Origin: Verrucomicrobiota bacterium
Lineage (GTDB): Bacteria; Verrucomicrobiota; Verrucomicrobiia; Opitutales; UBA2995
Assembly: GCA_027622555.1 (NCBI GenBank)
Contig: JAQBYJ010000013.1
Coordinates: 1-64,000 of the forward strand
DNA length: 64,000 bases
Reading direction: 5' to 3'
This document shows, piece by piece, positions 32,501 to 41,639 of the stretch. The notes beneath the pieces are model-generated. The model was given only the letters and a program-made list of their open reading frames with translations, made no database searches and was not told the origin of the DNA. Made by a program: the position numbers and the translations under genes. Each line of letters opens with the position of its first letter. The first letter of the stretch is position 1.

Positions 32501-34057
32501 ATGCAGTGGACCTTAGGTAAACGACTCGTCAGCGAAGACGAAATCATCAAGGAAACAGGACTCTTCCTGGATTATGACGAAATCGCCCGAAAAGGGACGA
32601 TGACGGCTGAAGAGAAAAATATCTCCAAATGGTATGGGATCTACAGCTCCCGTCAGGCAGGTAACCACATGGCACGCATTGTCGTCCCGGGTGGAGTAAT
32701 GACTACCAGTCAGGCGCGCAGGATTTGTAAGACCGCCGAAAATTATGCGCAGGGAAAGCTGGCGATCACGACCCGCCAATGCATTCAGTTACATTGGCTA
32801 AAAACCCCTTCGCTTTCAGATATGATTCGTGGTCTGGCTTCAGATTCACTATCCACATTCCACGGCTGTGGCGATGTCAGTCGAAACGTAGCTGCTTGTC
32901 CACTGGCCGAGACCTGTAAATACAAACGTTTCAACGTTTTGCCTTACGCAAAAGAAACCGCCCGCGTCCTCACGGAAATGCGTGATTTGGACAACTTGCC
33001 ACGCAAATTCAAGATCACCTTTTCAGGATGTGGAGCAGGCTGTGCCCAACCCTACATCAATTGCATAGGTATCGTTTCAGTCGTGCGAAAAGGAGCAGAC
33101 GGCCAGAATGAGAACGGATTTAAAGTAATTATCGGTGGAGGAATGGGCTGGGCACCATTTATCGGTAAAGAGCTGTTCTCGTTTGTCCCGCCTGAAAGGA
33201 TAGTAAAGGTCAACCGAGCTATCGCCCTACTCTTCCGTGATCACGGCGATCGCCGAGACCGTACGATGTCTCGCCTGAAATTCGTCGTTTTCCGCCAAGG
33301 AATCGACGAGTGCCGTCGAATAGTCCTTGAGAACCTGGAAAAGGAAGGCGTTTCCACCGCAGGCATTGAAACTGGCGAATTTGAAGAAACAGGACTTGAA
33401 TACCCAGAACGACCCCTGCTTGAGCAAAACCCAGTCGGAACGGATGGAAGAGTGACCGTCCGCGCGATGATCCCCAAAGGTGAGCTGACTCATTCGAAAT
33501 TTAAAAGGATGGCCGAGCTCGCTGAGATCTATGGTAACAAACGTATTTACTTAACCAATCGTCAAAACATCGAAATCCACCGGGTGAAGCCCGCGAAGGT
33601 CGATGAAATTATTGCGGAAATTCAGAAAATTGGGTTCAGCACCGATGGTTTCTTCGGATTGCGAGACATTGTTCCCTGCGTCGGAACCACCTATTGCCCC
33701 AAAGCGGTAACAGAAACCCGCTCTCTTTACGATACGTTGATGCCCATAGTCAGCCAGGAGAAATACAGCGAAATCTGGGACAAGGCTATTATCAACATAA
33801 CCGGATGCCCAAACAGCTGCTCACCGTACCGCATAGCTGATATCGGTTTCCGCGGAATGCGAATTCGCGAACGACTGGGATCAACCGAAGCGTACGAAAT
33901 GAGAATCGGTGGAGAACACGATCGACTGGCGAAAAAGCTTGGAGAATTTAAGAAAGACGATTGCCCAAGGGTATTGGAAAAGATTCTTGATACCTTTTTA
34001 AGGGTGCGCCAAGGAGATGAAACTTTAGCCGCATGCGTTCAACGCATGGGATTCTAA
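32501..34057 (+). CDS. Siroheme nitrite/sulfite reductase, both halves with full cysteine set
   Basis: 518 residues, two homologous halves, of the NirA/SiR family. The C-half has C393/C399 (CVGTTYC) and C436/C440 (GCPNSC), the standard [4Fe-4S]-siroheme ligands. The N-half keeps an equivalent set: C133/C139 (CPLAETC) and C177/C181 (SGCGAGC), with near-equal spacing. Siroheme arginine regions are present in both (ITTRQCIQLHW; LTNRQNIEIH). Most assimilatory enzymes keep a complete set only in the C-half. Between cysK and a flavin/ferredoxin donor, sulfite reduction to sulfide is the likely role; nitrite remains possible. Two nucleotides separate its stop from the next start. Confidence 0.88.
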   Translation: MQWTLGKRLVSEDEIIKETGLFLDYDEIARKGTMTAEEKNISKWYGIYSSRQAGNHMARIVVPGGVMTTSQARRICKTAENYAQGKLAITTRQCIQLHWLKTPSLSDMIRGLASDSLSTFHGCGDVSRNVAACPLAETCKYKRFNVLPYAKETARVLTEMRDLDNLPRKFKITFSGCGAGCAQPYINCIGIVSVVRKGADGQNENGFKVIIGGGMGWAPFIGKELFSFVPPERIVKVNRAIALLFRDHGDRRDRTMSRLKFVVFRQGIDECRRIVLENLEKEGVSTAGIETGEFEETGLEYPERPLLEQNPVGTDGRVTVRAMIPKGELTHSKFKRMAELAEIYGNKRIYLTNRQNIEIHRVKPAKVDEIIAEIQKIGFSTDGFFGLRDIVPCVGTTYCPKAVTETRSLYDTLMPIVSQEKYSEIWDKAIINITGCPNSCSPYRIADIGFRGMRIRERLGSTEAYEMRIGGEHDRLAKKLGEFKKDDCPRVLEKILDTFLRVRQGDETLAACVQRMGF

Positions 34058-34059
34058 TC

Positions 34060-35940
34060 ATGGACGACGACAAATCACTCAACGAATTTATTAAGGCCAT
34101 CGAAGACCTTAATATTTCCTATGACATGGCGCCGAATCCTCAGGAGCATTCGGTATTCACGGGAGCTGCCAACGAGCCGTTGGATTTCAAGACGTATGCG
34201 AAAGACGTCCCCTGCCAAGAGGCTTGCCCTGCCAAAACAAACGTCCCCGCTTATATCGAAGCCATCGCGAAAGGCGATCCAGACAAGGCGTACCTGATTA
34301 ATCAGGAAGACAACGTATTTTCCGGAGTTCTAGGTCGCGTATGCTCACGTCCATGTGAAGATGCGTGCCGTCATAATTGGACGGGAACATCAGGCCCTGT
34401 TCACATTTGTCACCTCAAGCGTTCCGCATCCGATAATAAGGAGAATCCACCAAAACCATTACCAGGTTGGTTTGAAGAAACAGGTAAACGAATTGCAATC
34501 ATCGGTGGTGGACCAGCAGGATTGACAGCGGCCCGCGAACTTAAACGCTACGGCCACAGCGTGACTATATTTGAGCGTGACAGCATGCTCGGCGGAATGA
34601 TGGTTCAAGGTATTCCCATTTTCCGACTTCCGCGCGACACAGTTAAAGCTGAGGTAAACGCAATTATCGAGAGTGGGATCGACGTGCAGTATAACACCTC
34701 CGTGGATGCGGAGAAGATGCAGGAGATCATCGACGATTACGATTCAGTTCTTGTCGCCGTCGGAGCTGTCCACCCATCAAATTTAAAGCTACCGGGCCTA
34801 TCCGGCGATGGTCACACCATCTCCGGGCTAAAGTTCATGTACGATTACAACATGGGCAATATTGGTGAGATGAAGGGCAAACACGTAATAATCGTTGGGG
34901 GTGGATTTACAGCGGTCGATTGCGGACGTTCTTGCGCACGTGCTGCCAAACGTCTGGTGGGCGAAGAAGGAAGTGTCGCCATCATGTATCGTAGGACCGA
35001 AGCCCAGATGTCGGCCGATCCCGACGAAATTAATCAGATGCGCCTGGAGGAAATCGAAGTCGAATCTTTGATGAATCCTATTTCGGCCCGCACCGAGAAT
35101 GGGAAGCTCGTTGGTGTCACATTCCAACGAAACTCACTCGATGATTCTGTGGCCGACGGAGGCAAGCCAAGGGTTCACGCCATCGAAGGCACTGAAGAAG
35201 AATATCCTTGTGACCTACTGATCATGGCTATCGGCCAGACACGCGAACTCAAGATTCTTCCTGAAGGTGTTACCCATTCTGAAGGACACGAAACGTCACA
35301 CGAGAAAGTATACGTGGCCGGTGACTTCAATTATGGAAGTTTTGATGTGATAACCGCCGTTGCAGACGGAAAGGCTGTCGCCGATAAAATCGACCTCCAA
35401 TTAATGGGGATGCAAAGAAGGAAAGAGCATATTGGTATTACGATGATGGATACCAATGGCGAAACGGGACGTGTTAGAGATCACGACATTCAGTTCCCTG
35501 TCGAAATGCCAAAGCTACCTTTGTTTGAGCGTGACGGGACTGCAGAAGTAGAGTTGGGCCATAATGACGACGGGACATTGCTCCACGCAACTCGTTGTTA
35601 TTTTTGTCATTACAAATTTGAGATCAACCAGGACGCCTGTATTCATTGTGACTGGTGTATTGCTGTTGCTCCGCGTGATTGTATCAATCGAGTTTCCCAA
35701 TTATTCGCTGATGAAGACGGTGCCGTGACTTCAAGCCTCGAATCAAATCTGGCAAGTGAAACAACTTACATTTGGATCGACAGCGACGAGTGCATTCGGT
35801 GTGGCAAGTGCTTACGCATTTGTCCAACCGGCGCTATTACAATGCGCAAATCAGAACGTTGCGGTTGTTCATCCGAAGAGCTTGAAGAGAAGCAAAAAGA
35901 AAATGTGCCTTACGGCGTGGTGAAGTACGATAAGTACTAA
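34060..35940 (+). CDS. GltD-like flavin oxidoreductase with C-terminal ferredoxin domain
   Basis: 626 residues. The N-terminal GltD-type Fe-S domain has C52, C56 (CQEAC) and C95, C99, C103 (CSRPCEDAC). FAD site GGGPAG at 149-154 and a second dinucleotide fold IIVGGGFTAVD near 285 bind FAD and NAD(P)H. The C-terminus has further cysteine clusters: CYFCHYKF, CIHCDWC and CIRCGKCLRICPTGAI. This is the architecture of a protein that takes electrons from NAD(P)H and hands them through 4Fe-4S clusters. Immediately after the siroheme reductase (2-nt gap), it is likely its electron donor in place of CysJ or free ferredoxin. I start at 34060; a longer frame overlaps the reductase. Confidence 0.88.
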   Translation: MDDDKSLNEFIKAIEDLNISYDMAPNPQEHSVFTGAANEPLDFKTYAKDVPCQEACPAKTNVPAYIEAIAKGDPDKAYLINQEDNVFSGVLGRVCSRPCEDACRHNWTGTSGPVHICHLKRSASDNKENPPKPLPGWFEETGKRIAIIGGGPAGLTAARELKRYGHSVTIFERDSMLGGMMVQGIPIFRLPRDTVKAEVNAIIESGIDVQYNTSVDAEKMQEIIDDYDSVLVAVGAVHPSNLKLPGLSGDGHTISGLKFMYDYNMGNIGEMKGKHVIIVGGGFTAVDCGRSCARAAKRLVGEEGSVAIMYRRTEAQMSADPDEINQMRLEEIEVESLMNPISARTENGKLVGVTFQRNSLDDSVADGGKPRVHAIEGTEEEYPCDLLIMAIGQTRELKILPEGVTHSEGHETSHEKVYVAGDFNYGSFDVITAVADGKAVADKIDLQLMGMQRRKEHIGITMMDTNGETGRVRDHDIQFPVEMPKLPLFERDGTAEVELGHNDDGTLLHATRCYFCHYKFEINQDACIHCDWCIAVAPRDCINRVSQLFADEDGAVTSSLESNLASETTYIWIDSDECIRCGKCLRICPTGAITMRKSERCGCSSEELEEKQKENVPYGVVKYDKY

Positions 35941-36012
35941 GTTCGAAAGCCGGAGTACACATTGTTAGATTTTTGATCCAACGTGCTGGAGCCAGCTTGG
36001 TAAGTTCCGCCA

Positions 36013-37098
36013 CTAATGCTCCTTCCCACTCCCAACGGCGATCTGAATATTCATAATCGGTATCAAAAGTAGAAGCATGATACTGGTCAGTCCCAGCACA
36101 AAATAACCTGCCACGTCGTGGACAAAGCCGCTTATAGCATCAGGACCATAGGTGTAAGCCCAAGCGGTCAGGAAGACGCTTCGCATTAAGTTCGTCACAA
36201 ATGCAAAGCACATTGCAAATACAACAAGTAGTACTTTCTTGACTGTGCTCCTAAAGAATATTGCGCCAAGGAAAGTACCTGCGAAGAGGCACCCCATTAG
36301 TGAGCGAATGCCCGAGCAGGCGTCTTCAACTCCGACGCGACCGGTAGGAAGTATAAGCGTATTGCCCTCCTGCTCCAAGGCATAACCGCCCATTTCGAAA
36401 ACAAAGAAAACTACGGTCACCACTTTGTTGAGTAGAAACAAACTCAGGGCGTTTTCGATGGCGGAAACAAGCGGTGCAGAAATAATCCAAATGAAACAAG
36501 GAAACCAAAACATGAGTGTAATGGTTAAGCGTCGATTCATCATATCCGGCGCTTCCAACGGTTGGCCGATCTGATCTTTCCAGGCTTCCACAGAGTCCGG
36601 CAAGTTGATGTACACTAATGCAAAAACAACCATCCCGGCACCCACAGCGATAAACAAGGATCCCGGATGCGACGGACCCGCTCCGGCTCTGTAAAACGCT
36701 CCCAGCCCAAAGATTGCCAGACCAAGAATAAGTCCCCCATAAAAACCACCCGGGACGAACCATTTGAGAAATGGATACAGGCTGGAAGTCGCCCAATTGT
36801 AGAGGTTCGGCAAATTTATCGGTTTTTCTTCAGACTTCTGATCCGCACTTTCCAAATCCGGAGTTAACTTGCTGGAAGGAACTCCGAGCAGCGTTTTCAG
36901 CACAGGCCAACGATCCCAAATCACAACACCCACAAAAATAGGGACAAGATAACCAAACGAATAATCCTCACGTCGGCCCCACCAATACCATTGATCCCAG
37001 GCCACAAATGCCCCGAACCCACAACCCATCAGGAGGGTGTAGGAAAAAAGCGAAGGGAATCCCTTAAAACCGGGAATGTATCGATCAAGCAGGCTCAT
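36013..37098 (-). CDS. Exosortase
   Basis: 361 residues with eight or more membrane helices. The catalytic triad of the exosortase/archaeosortase family is visible: C261 in VEDACSGIRSL, R306 in NLMRSVFLT and H327 in VHDVAGY. Exosortases cleave PEP-CTERM-type signals at the inner membrane during export of surface proteins, usually linked to exopolysaccharide. There is no EPS gene cluster or EpsI-like partner next to it, and none of the exported proteins in this window shows an obvious PEP-CTERM tail. A loop of about 40 polar residues (about 75-95) after the second helix is atypical. Confidence 0.88.
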   Translation of the reverse strand: MSLLDRYIPGFKGFPSLFSYTLLMGCGFGAFVAWDQWYWWGRREDYSFGYLVPIFVGVVIWDRWPVLKTLLGVPSSKLTPDLESADQKSEEKPINLPNLYNWATSSLYPFLKWFVPGGFYGGLILGLAIFGLGAFYRAGAGPSHPGSLFIAVGAGMVVFALVYINLPDSVEAWKDQIGQPLEAPDMMNRRLTITLMFWFPCFIWIISAPLVSAIENALSLFLLNKVVTVVFFVFEMGGYALEQEGNTLILPTGRVGVEDACSGIRSLMGCLFAGTFLGAIFFRSTVKKVLLVVFAMCFAFVTNLMRSVFLTAWAYTYGPDAISGFVHDVAGYFVLGLTSIMLLLLIPIMNIQIAVGSGKEH

Positions 37099-37343
37099 TT
37101 GAAAGGAAGGAGGAGAAAAAACCGGTTGTTAATTGAACGCAAGCCCTAGAAACCCTGTCTCACTTAGAACTTATCCCGATTCCGTTAAATAGCTTAAAAT
37201 CCTTTTCCGAACTCGAATTTATCCTATAAAGTCGCGTTTCCCCAAGATGGTGCCAAGAAATAAAGAGATTGCCAGCTTCTACAATTCTTACACCTTGATC
37301 GCAATTTTCTCTGACTTCTGAGAACTCTATTTCCCGACCTAAC

Positions 37344-37850
37344 ATGCCTAATCCATACGACCAGCTTCACGCCTATTGGCGTATGGAATACATCGAAACT
37401 CCAGAAGGTCTAAAGGGCAAAAATCCGTTTGTTGAGCTGCCCAAGATCGAAAACGAGCGGGAGTCTTTGATGCTTTTTCGTGGCAACACCTGTTATTTGA
37501 TCCTGAACCGCTTTCCTTACAATGCCGGGCATATACTTGTCTTACCCTTTCGTGAAGTTGGTGAGTTGGAAAATTTGACAGCTGAAGAAAGAACTGAATT
37601 TTTCGACCTGATCATTCGCGGGAAAAAAATCCTGAGCACTGCCCTCAAACCTGATGGTTTTAACATAGGCATGAATCTGGGAAGTGCGGCAGGAGCAGGA
37701 ATTCCAGTGCACTTGCACGCGCACATAGTCCCACGATGGAACGGCGACACTAACTTTATGCCGGTGCTCGGACAAACGCGCGTTCTTCCAACTTCCCTCG
37801 AAGCCATGTGGGAGCGACTAAAAGAGATCAGTAACCGTCTGGAAGCTTAG
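37344..37850 (+). CDS. HIT-family hydrolase
   Basis: 168 residues. Histidine triad HLHAHIVPRW follows the N-terminal block (LNRFPYNAGHILVLPFREVGE), as in AP4A phosphorylase/Fhit-type HIT proteins. It hydrolyses dinucleoside polyphosphates or AMP conjugates. It begins a closely packed operon: the stop is 2 nt before the phoH start. Confidence 0.9.
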   Translation: MPNPYDQLHAYWRMEYIETPEGLKGKNPFVELPKIENERESLMLFRGNTCYLILNRFPYNAGHILVLPFREVGELENLTAEERTEFFDLIIRGKKILSTALKPDGFNIGMNLGSAAGAGIPVHLHAHIVPRWNGDTNFMPVLGQTRVLPTSLEAMWERLKEISNRLEA

Positions 37851-37852
37851 TC

Positions 37853-38824
37853 ATGATGATAATAGAAAAAACGTTTCAATTTCTGACTCCTCGAGTCGCA
37901 AGTCAATTGTACTGCGGGAAGGTAGAATATTTGAATCAAGCCGAAGATCAGCTGGGAGTTGAGTTGGTTGCACGAGATGCATGGATCCAGGCAACAGGAG
38001 AGGAGGAAGCTGTAGAAAAAGCAGACAGCTTTTTTCACTACCTGGACAAAGCGCGTGCTCAAGGTATGGAGATCAGACAATCCGACTTTTTCGGCATATT
38101 GAATCAAGTGGTTAACGGCCATACAAAAGCCCTCAAAGCGCTGATCGAAGAGCCTCTTGTTTTACAATTTCCCAAAAAGAAAGTCATCCCAAAAACGCTG
38201 AATCAAAAGCGTTACCTGGAAGCCATATTCGCAAAGGAAGTGGTATTTGGAATTGGCCCAGCTGGTACCGGAAAAACGTACCTGGCAATGGCTGCAGCCA
38301 TCGACGCATTGTTGAAGGGAAACATTGAAAAAATCATTTTAACACGCCCGGCTGTGGAAGCCGGTGAAGCTCTCGGCTTTTTGCCCGGTGACCTGGAGGA
38401 AAAGATCACCCCGTATTTGAGGCCTCTTTACGATGCTATCCACGATATGCTCGGCAAAGCAAACGCAGAGAAGCTAATGGAAAAAGGCGTAATTGAAATA
38501 GCTCCACTCGCCTATATGCGAGGCCGCACACTGTCCAAGGCATTTATTATTCTGGATGAAGCCCAAAACACTTCCCCTGCACAGATGATGATGTTCCTCA
38601 CACGCTTGGGAGACAACAGCCGCATGATTATTACTGGAGACATCACTCAAGTTGATTTACCGCGGAGACAAGAGTCCGGACTCCGTCAAATCACACAAAT
38701 CCTGGCTCATATCCCACAAATCGAGCTTTTTTACTTTGAAAGTTTTGATGTTGTGCGTCACCCACTTGTACAAAAGATTATTGAGGCTTATGAAATGTAT
38801 CGGTCGGAGGGACACGCCGGTTGA
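37853..38824 (+). CDS. ybeZ: PhoH-like ATPase
   Basis: 323 residues. Walker A GPAGTGKTYLAM, then EAGEALGFLPGDLEEKI, YMRGRTLSKAFIILDEAQNTSP (Walker B) and GDITQVDLP, the full PhoH/YbeZ set; N-terminal about 100 residues include the expected RNA-binding (KH-like) region. YbeZ partners with YbeY in rRNA metabolism, and ybeY is two genes downstream. Second gene of the operon. Confidence 0.93.
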   Translation: MMIIEKTFQFLTPRVASQLYCGKVEYLNQAEDQLGVELVARDAWIQATGEEEAVEKADSFFHYLDKARAQGMEIRQSDFFGILNQVVNGHTKALKALIEEPLVLQFPKKKVIPKTLNQKRYLEAIFAKEVVFGIGPAGTGKTYLAMAAAIDALLKGNIEKIILTRPAVEAGEALGFLPGDLEEKITPYLRPLYDAIHDMLGKANAEKLMEKGVIEIAPLAYMRGRTLSKAFIILDEAQNTSPAQMMMFLTRLGDNSRMIITGDITQVDLPRRQESGLRQITQILAHIPQIELFYFESFDVVRHPLVQKIIEAYEMYRSEGHAG

Positions 38825-38848
38825 TCTTTCTATTTGCCTGCTTAAACA

Positions 38849-41215
38849 GTGAAACTTTTCAGTAAGAGAAAGCAGCTCAAGGACAAGCCTTCGCCCTCTC
38901 GGCGAAAGCGAAGAACTCTGCGTGAAACCTGGACAAAAACCTTCCTGGCAACTAGCCCGGTAGTAACGACCGTCATACTCCTTACCTGGGTTCTGCTGAC
39001 GATTGTATTGGCGTTTACTGGAGTAACACCGGCGGGGATCCAGGTCCAACGAGACCAAGTCTCGCGCGTTCGAGTGGTGGCGGAAAAGGATTTTAGTTAC
39101 GAAAGCAAATTACATTCCGAACAGCGCAAGGCGCTTGAAATGCAACGAATCCCACCCGTTTACCGGTTGGATATGAAACAGTACGAGGCGTTTAGAGACC
39201 AAATCCTGGAGCTTCTGGAGGAAATCAACGCATTTGAAATTGAAATCGCCGACCTTGAGCCGGATGAAAAACTCAAGAGAGTTGAAGATTTTACCCTGGC
39301 ATTTGAGGAACGTACCAAGATCCGTCTGAATGTTGAGGATGTCTTTGTTATTTTGGCCCGCACAGAAGTTGATGACCGAAAACCGTTGTTTGAGGACTCT
39401 CTTGTTTCGGTAAGGCGCATCTTGGGAGGAGGAATCTTTGATCCTACCGACGCCGTTTTGGACAAGGATCCTGAAAACCTGAATTTTATCAATGTCCAAA
39501 GAGACTCTGGACAAATTCGACGCCTTGACATTCAGAGTCAGGACACCGCCTACGGTGCAATGAAACGGGACTTTACCTACTTCGATATTTCCCAGGACCT
39601 CAACATAGTGCTCTTTCGGATTATGAGCCAAGCCATACGTCCGAATTTACGCTACGACCAAGATTTACATGAAAAAGCGCGAGAAAAGGCCGGTAAAAAT
39701 GCAGAAAAGGTAAGGGTCAGTGTTGCCTCGGGTGAAATCATCATTGAACCAGGTGAAACAGTTCTGCCCTTCAAATATGAAATGCTGCTTAAATACCAAG
39801 AGTTTCTGTTAGCAGAAGACACCGTTTATGCCTTCTCACTCGGACGAAGTTTTTGGGAAAAAGCCATGGTCATATTACTGCTAGGATTTGGAGTCGTCGT
39901 TTACCTGGCCTTAGCAGGATGGTCCAGCCTGACGGATAATCGCAGAGTCAGTCTTTTATTCATAGTGATTCTTCTGAATATCGCGATTACACGACTTCTT
40001 CTGAATGCTGCTTCAAGCAATCCTGAAACGTTTGCGCTCTTGCGTTATATGATCCCTGTTTATTTGGGACCTATTTTGATTGCGCTGCTTATAAATCAAA
40101 GAGCTGCCATATTTGTGGCAGCGGTCGTTTGCTTCATCACGAGTCTGATGTTTGGCGAGTCATTTATCCTGATGTCTGCCATGTTTTTGGCCTGCCTCAT
40201 AGCAGTGCTATTTTGCAAAGACGTCCGTAAACGGGGACAGATCGTACAATCGAGTATCTTTGGCGGAATAACCCTTGCCGTAGGTACCTTTATTCTAGGT
40301 ATACTAAACGAGGTTGATTTGGTAACCATTGGTTGGGAAATGTTGATTTCTGTAGGGGTTGGAGCCGCTACCGGAATCCTTGTCATTGGCCTTCTTCCTT
40401 TCTTCGAAGGAATCTTTAAGCTCACGACCAATATTACTTTGCTGGAATTAACCGATTATAATCACCGGTTGTTACGACGCCTTCAACTGGAAGCTCCGGG
40501 CAGTTACCATCACTCCTTGATGGTAGCCAACCTCGCGGAAAATGGGGCATCCGCCATTGGGGCCAATCCCCTGGTCTGTCGGGTATGTTCCATCTTTCAC
40601 GATATCGGCAAACTCATAAAACCGGAATACTTCGCCGAAAACCAGCGGGATGGTGATAATCCCCTTATTCTACAAAATCCCTCAATGGCAGCGTTGGTGA
40701 TCAAAGCCCACGTTAAGGAAGGGGTGAACCTCGCAATACGGAACAAGCTGCCAAGAATCATCATCGATGTGATCAAGCAACATCATGGAACGTCCCTGAT
40801 TACCTATTTCTACGTGCAAGCACTCAAGGGCAAAAAAGCCAAGAACGAGGTGCGGGTAGAAGAATCCACCTACCGGTACGATGGCCCGAAACCACAATTC
40901 AGGGAAAGTGCGGTGATCTTTTTCGCCGACTCGGTGGAAGCAGCAAGCAGATCCTTGAAAAAAATAACTCCTCAAAGTATCGACGAGCTTATTGACAGTA
41001 TCCTTGAAGGTAAAATCGCAGACGATCAACTCAGTGAATGTCCCCTGACTTTTGAGGAAATCAAAAAACTTAAAACGAGCTTTTCCATTTCATTGTTAAA
41101 CTCTCTACACAGCCGCATCGAATATCCCGATAAAGAAAAGGCACAAGCAGACGCACAAAATGCGGATCGAAAAAAAGAGAACCATTCAGATATTCAGTCC
41201 TTGCAAAGCGTTTAG
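38849..41215 (+). CDS. 7TM-HD domain phosphohydrolase (PgpH-like)
   Basis: 788 residues. The N-terminal cytoplasmic segment and one transmembrane helix are followed by an extracytoplasmic 7TMR-HDED-type domain (about 70-310), six or seven membrane helices (about 330-530) and a cytoplasmic HD domain with SYHHSLMVANLAE and FHDIGKLIKPEYF. Homologous PgpH proteins hydrolyse cyclic di-AMP. The start is GTG at 38849. The end overlaps ybeY by 56 nt. The phoH-pgpH-ybeY order is conserved in many bacteria. Confidence 0.88.
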   Translation: MKLFSKRKQLKDKPSPSRRKRRTLRETWTKTFLATSPVVTTVILLTWVLLTIVLAFTGVTPAGIQVQRDQVSRVRVVAEKDFSYESKLHSEQRKALEMQRIPPVYRLDMKQYEAFRDQILELLEEINAFEIEIADLEPDEKLKRVEDFTLAFEERTKIRLNVEDVFVILARTEVDDRKPLFEDSLVSVRRILGGGIFDPTDAVLDKDPENLNFINVQRDSGQIRRLDIQSQDTAYGAMKRDFTYFDISQDLNIVLFRIMSQAIRPNLRYDQDLHEKAREKAGKNAEKVRVSVASGEIIIEPGETVLPFKYEMLLKYQEFLLAEDTVYAFSLGRSFWEKAMVILLLGFGVVVYLALAGWSSLTDNRRVSLLFIVILLNIAITRLLLNAASSNPETFALLRYMIPVYLGPILIALLINQRAAIFVAAVVCFITSLMFGESFILMSAMFLACLIAVLFCKDVRKRGQIVQSSIFGGITLAVGTFILGILNEVDLVTIGWEMLISVGVGAATGILVIGLLPFFEGIFKLTTNITLLELTDYNHRLLRRLQLEAPGSYHHSLMVANLAENGASAIGANPLVCRVCSIFHDIGKLIKPEYFAENQRDGDNPLILQNPSMAALVIKAHVKEGVNLAIRNKLPRIIIDVIKQHHGTSLITYFYVQALKGKKAKNEVRVEESTYRYDGPKPQFRESAVIFFADSVEAASRSLKKITPQSIDELIDSILEGKIADDQLSECPLTFEEIKKLKTSFSISLLNSLHSRIEYPDKEKAQADAQNADRKKENHSDIQSLQSV

Positions 41216-41639
41216 ATTCGGGGAGTACGAGGTGGTAGCTCTCTTTCATTTTTTGGATGAATCGGCTTCCTATCAAATTCCAGATGGAGAACTATCGATT
41301 GCATTTCTGGATGAAAAAGCACACTGTAAACTACACGCCGATTTTCTGGACGACCCGAGTCCGACTGATGTGATTACTTTCCCAGGCGACCCGGACGAAG
41401 ATATGGCGGGAGAGATTTGTGTATCTGTTTGCATGGCTAGAACCTATGCAGAATCTCATGGAGAAGATTTTTCAAAAGAACTCACCTTATACTTAATTCA
41501 TGGCTGGCTGCATTTAGCGGGATTTGATGACCTGACCGAAAAAGATCGCCAAGCCATGAAAAAAGAGGAGCAAGTATGTATATCGAATTTGGAAACAAAT
41601 AAGCGAATTCCCTTGTTTAACTATAATTCAAATGACTGA
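41160..41639 (+). CDS. ybeY: Endoribonuclease YbeY
   Basis: 159 residues. SPTDVITFP and the zinc motif HGWLHLAGFDD identify YbeY, which trims rRNA (16S 3' end) and aids ribosome quality control. The usual third zinc ligand (His in GYDH) is an Asp here (GFDD), a variation seen in some lineages. The ATG at 41160 lies inside the 3' end of the upstream gene. The stop overlaps the DUF502 start by 8 nt. Confidence 0.85.
   Translation: MRIEKKRTIQIFSPCKAFRFGEYEVVALFHFLDESASYQIPDGELSIAFLDEKAHCKLHADFLDDPSPTDVITFPGDPDEDMAGEICVSVCMARTYAESHGEDFSKELTLYLIHGWLHLAGFDDLTEKDRQAMKKEEQVCISNLETNKRIPLFNYNSND

Noticed and set aside
37160-37345. 61-codon minus-strand frame ahead of the HIT gene
   Set aside because: Overlaps the HIT start, unknown product, no support beyond being open.
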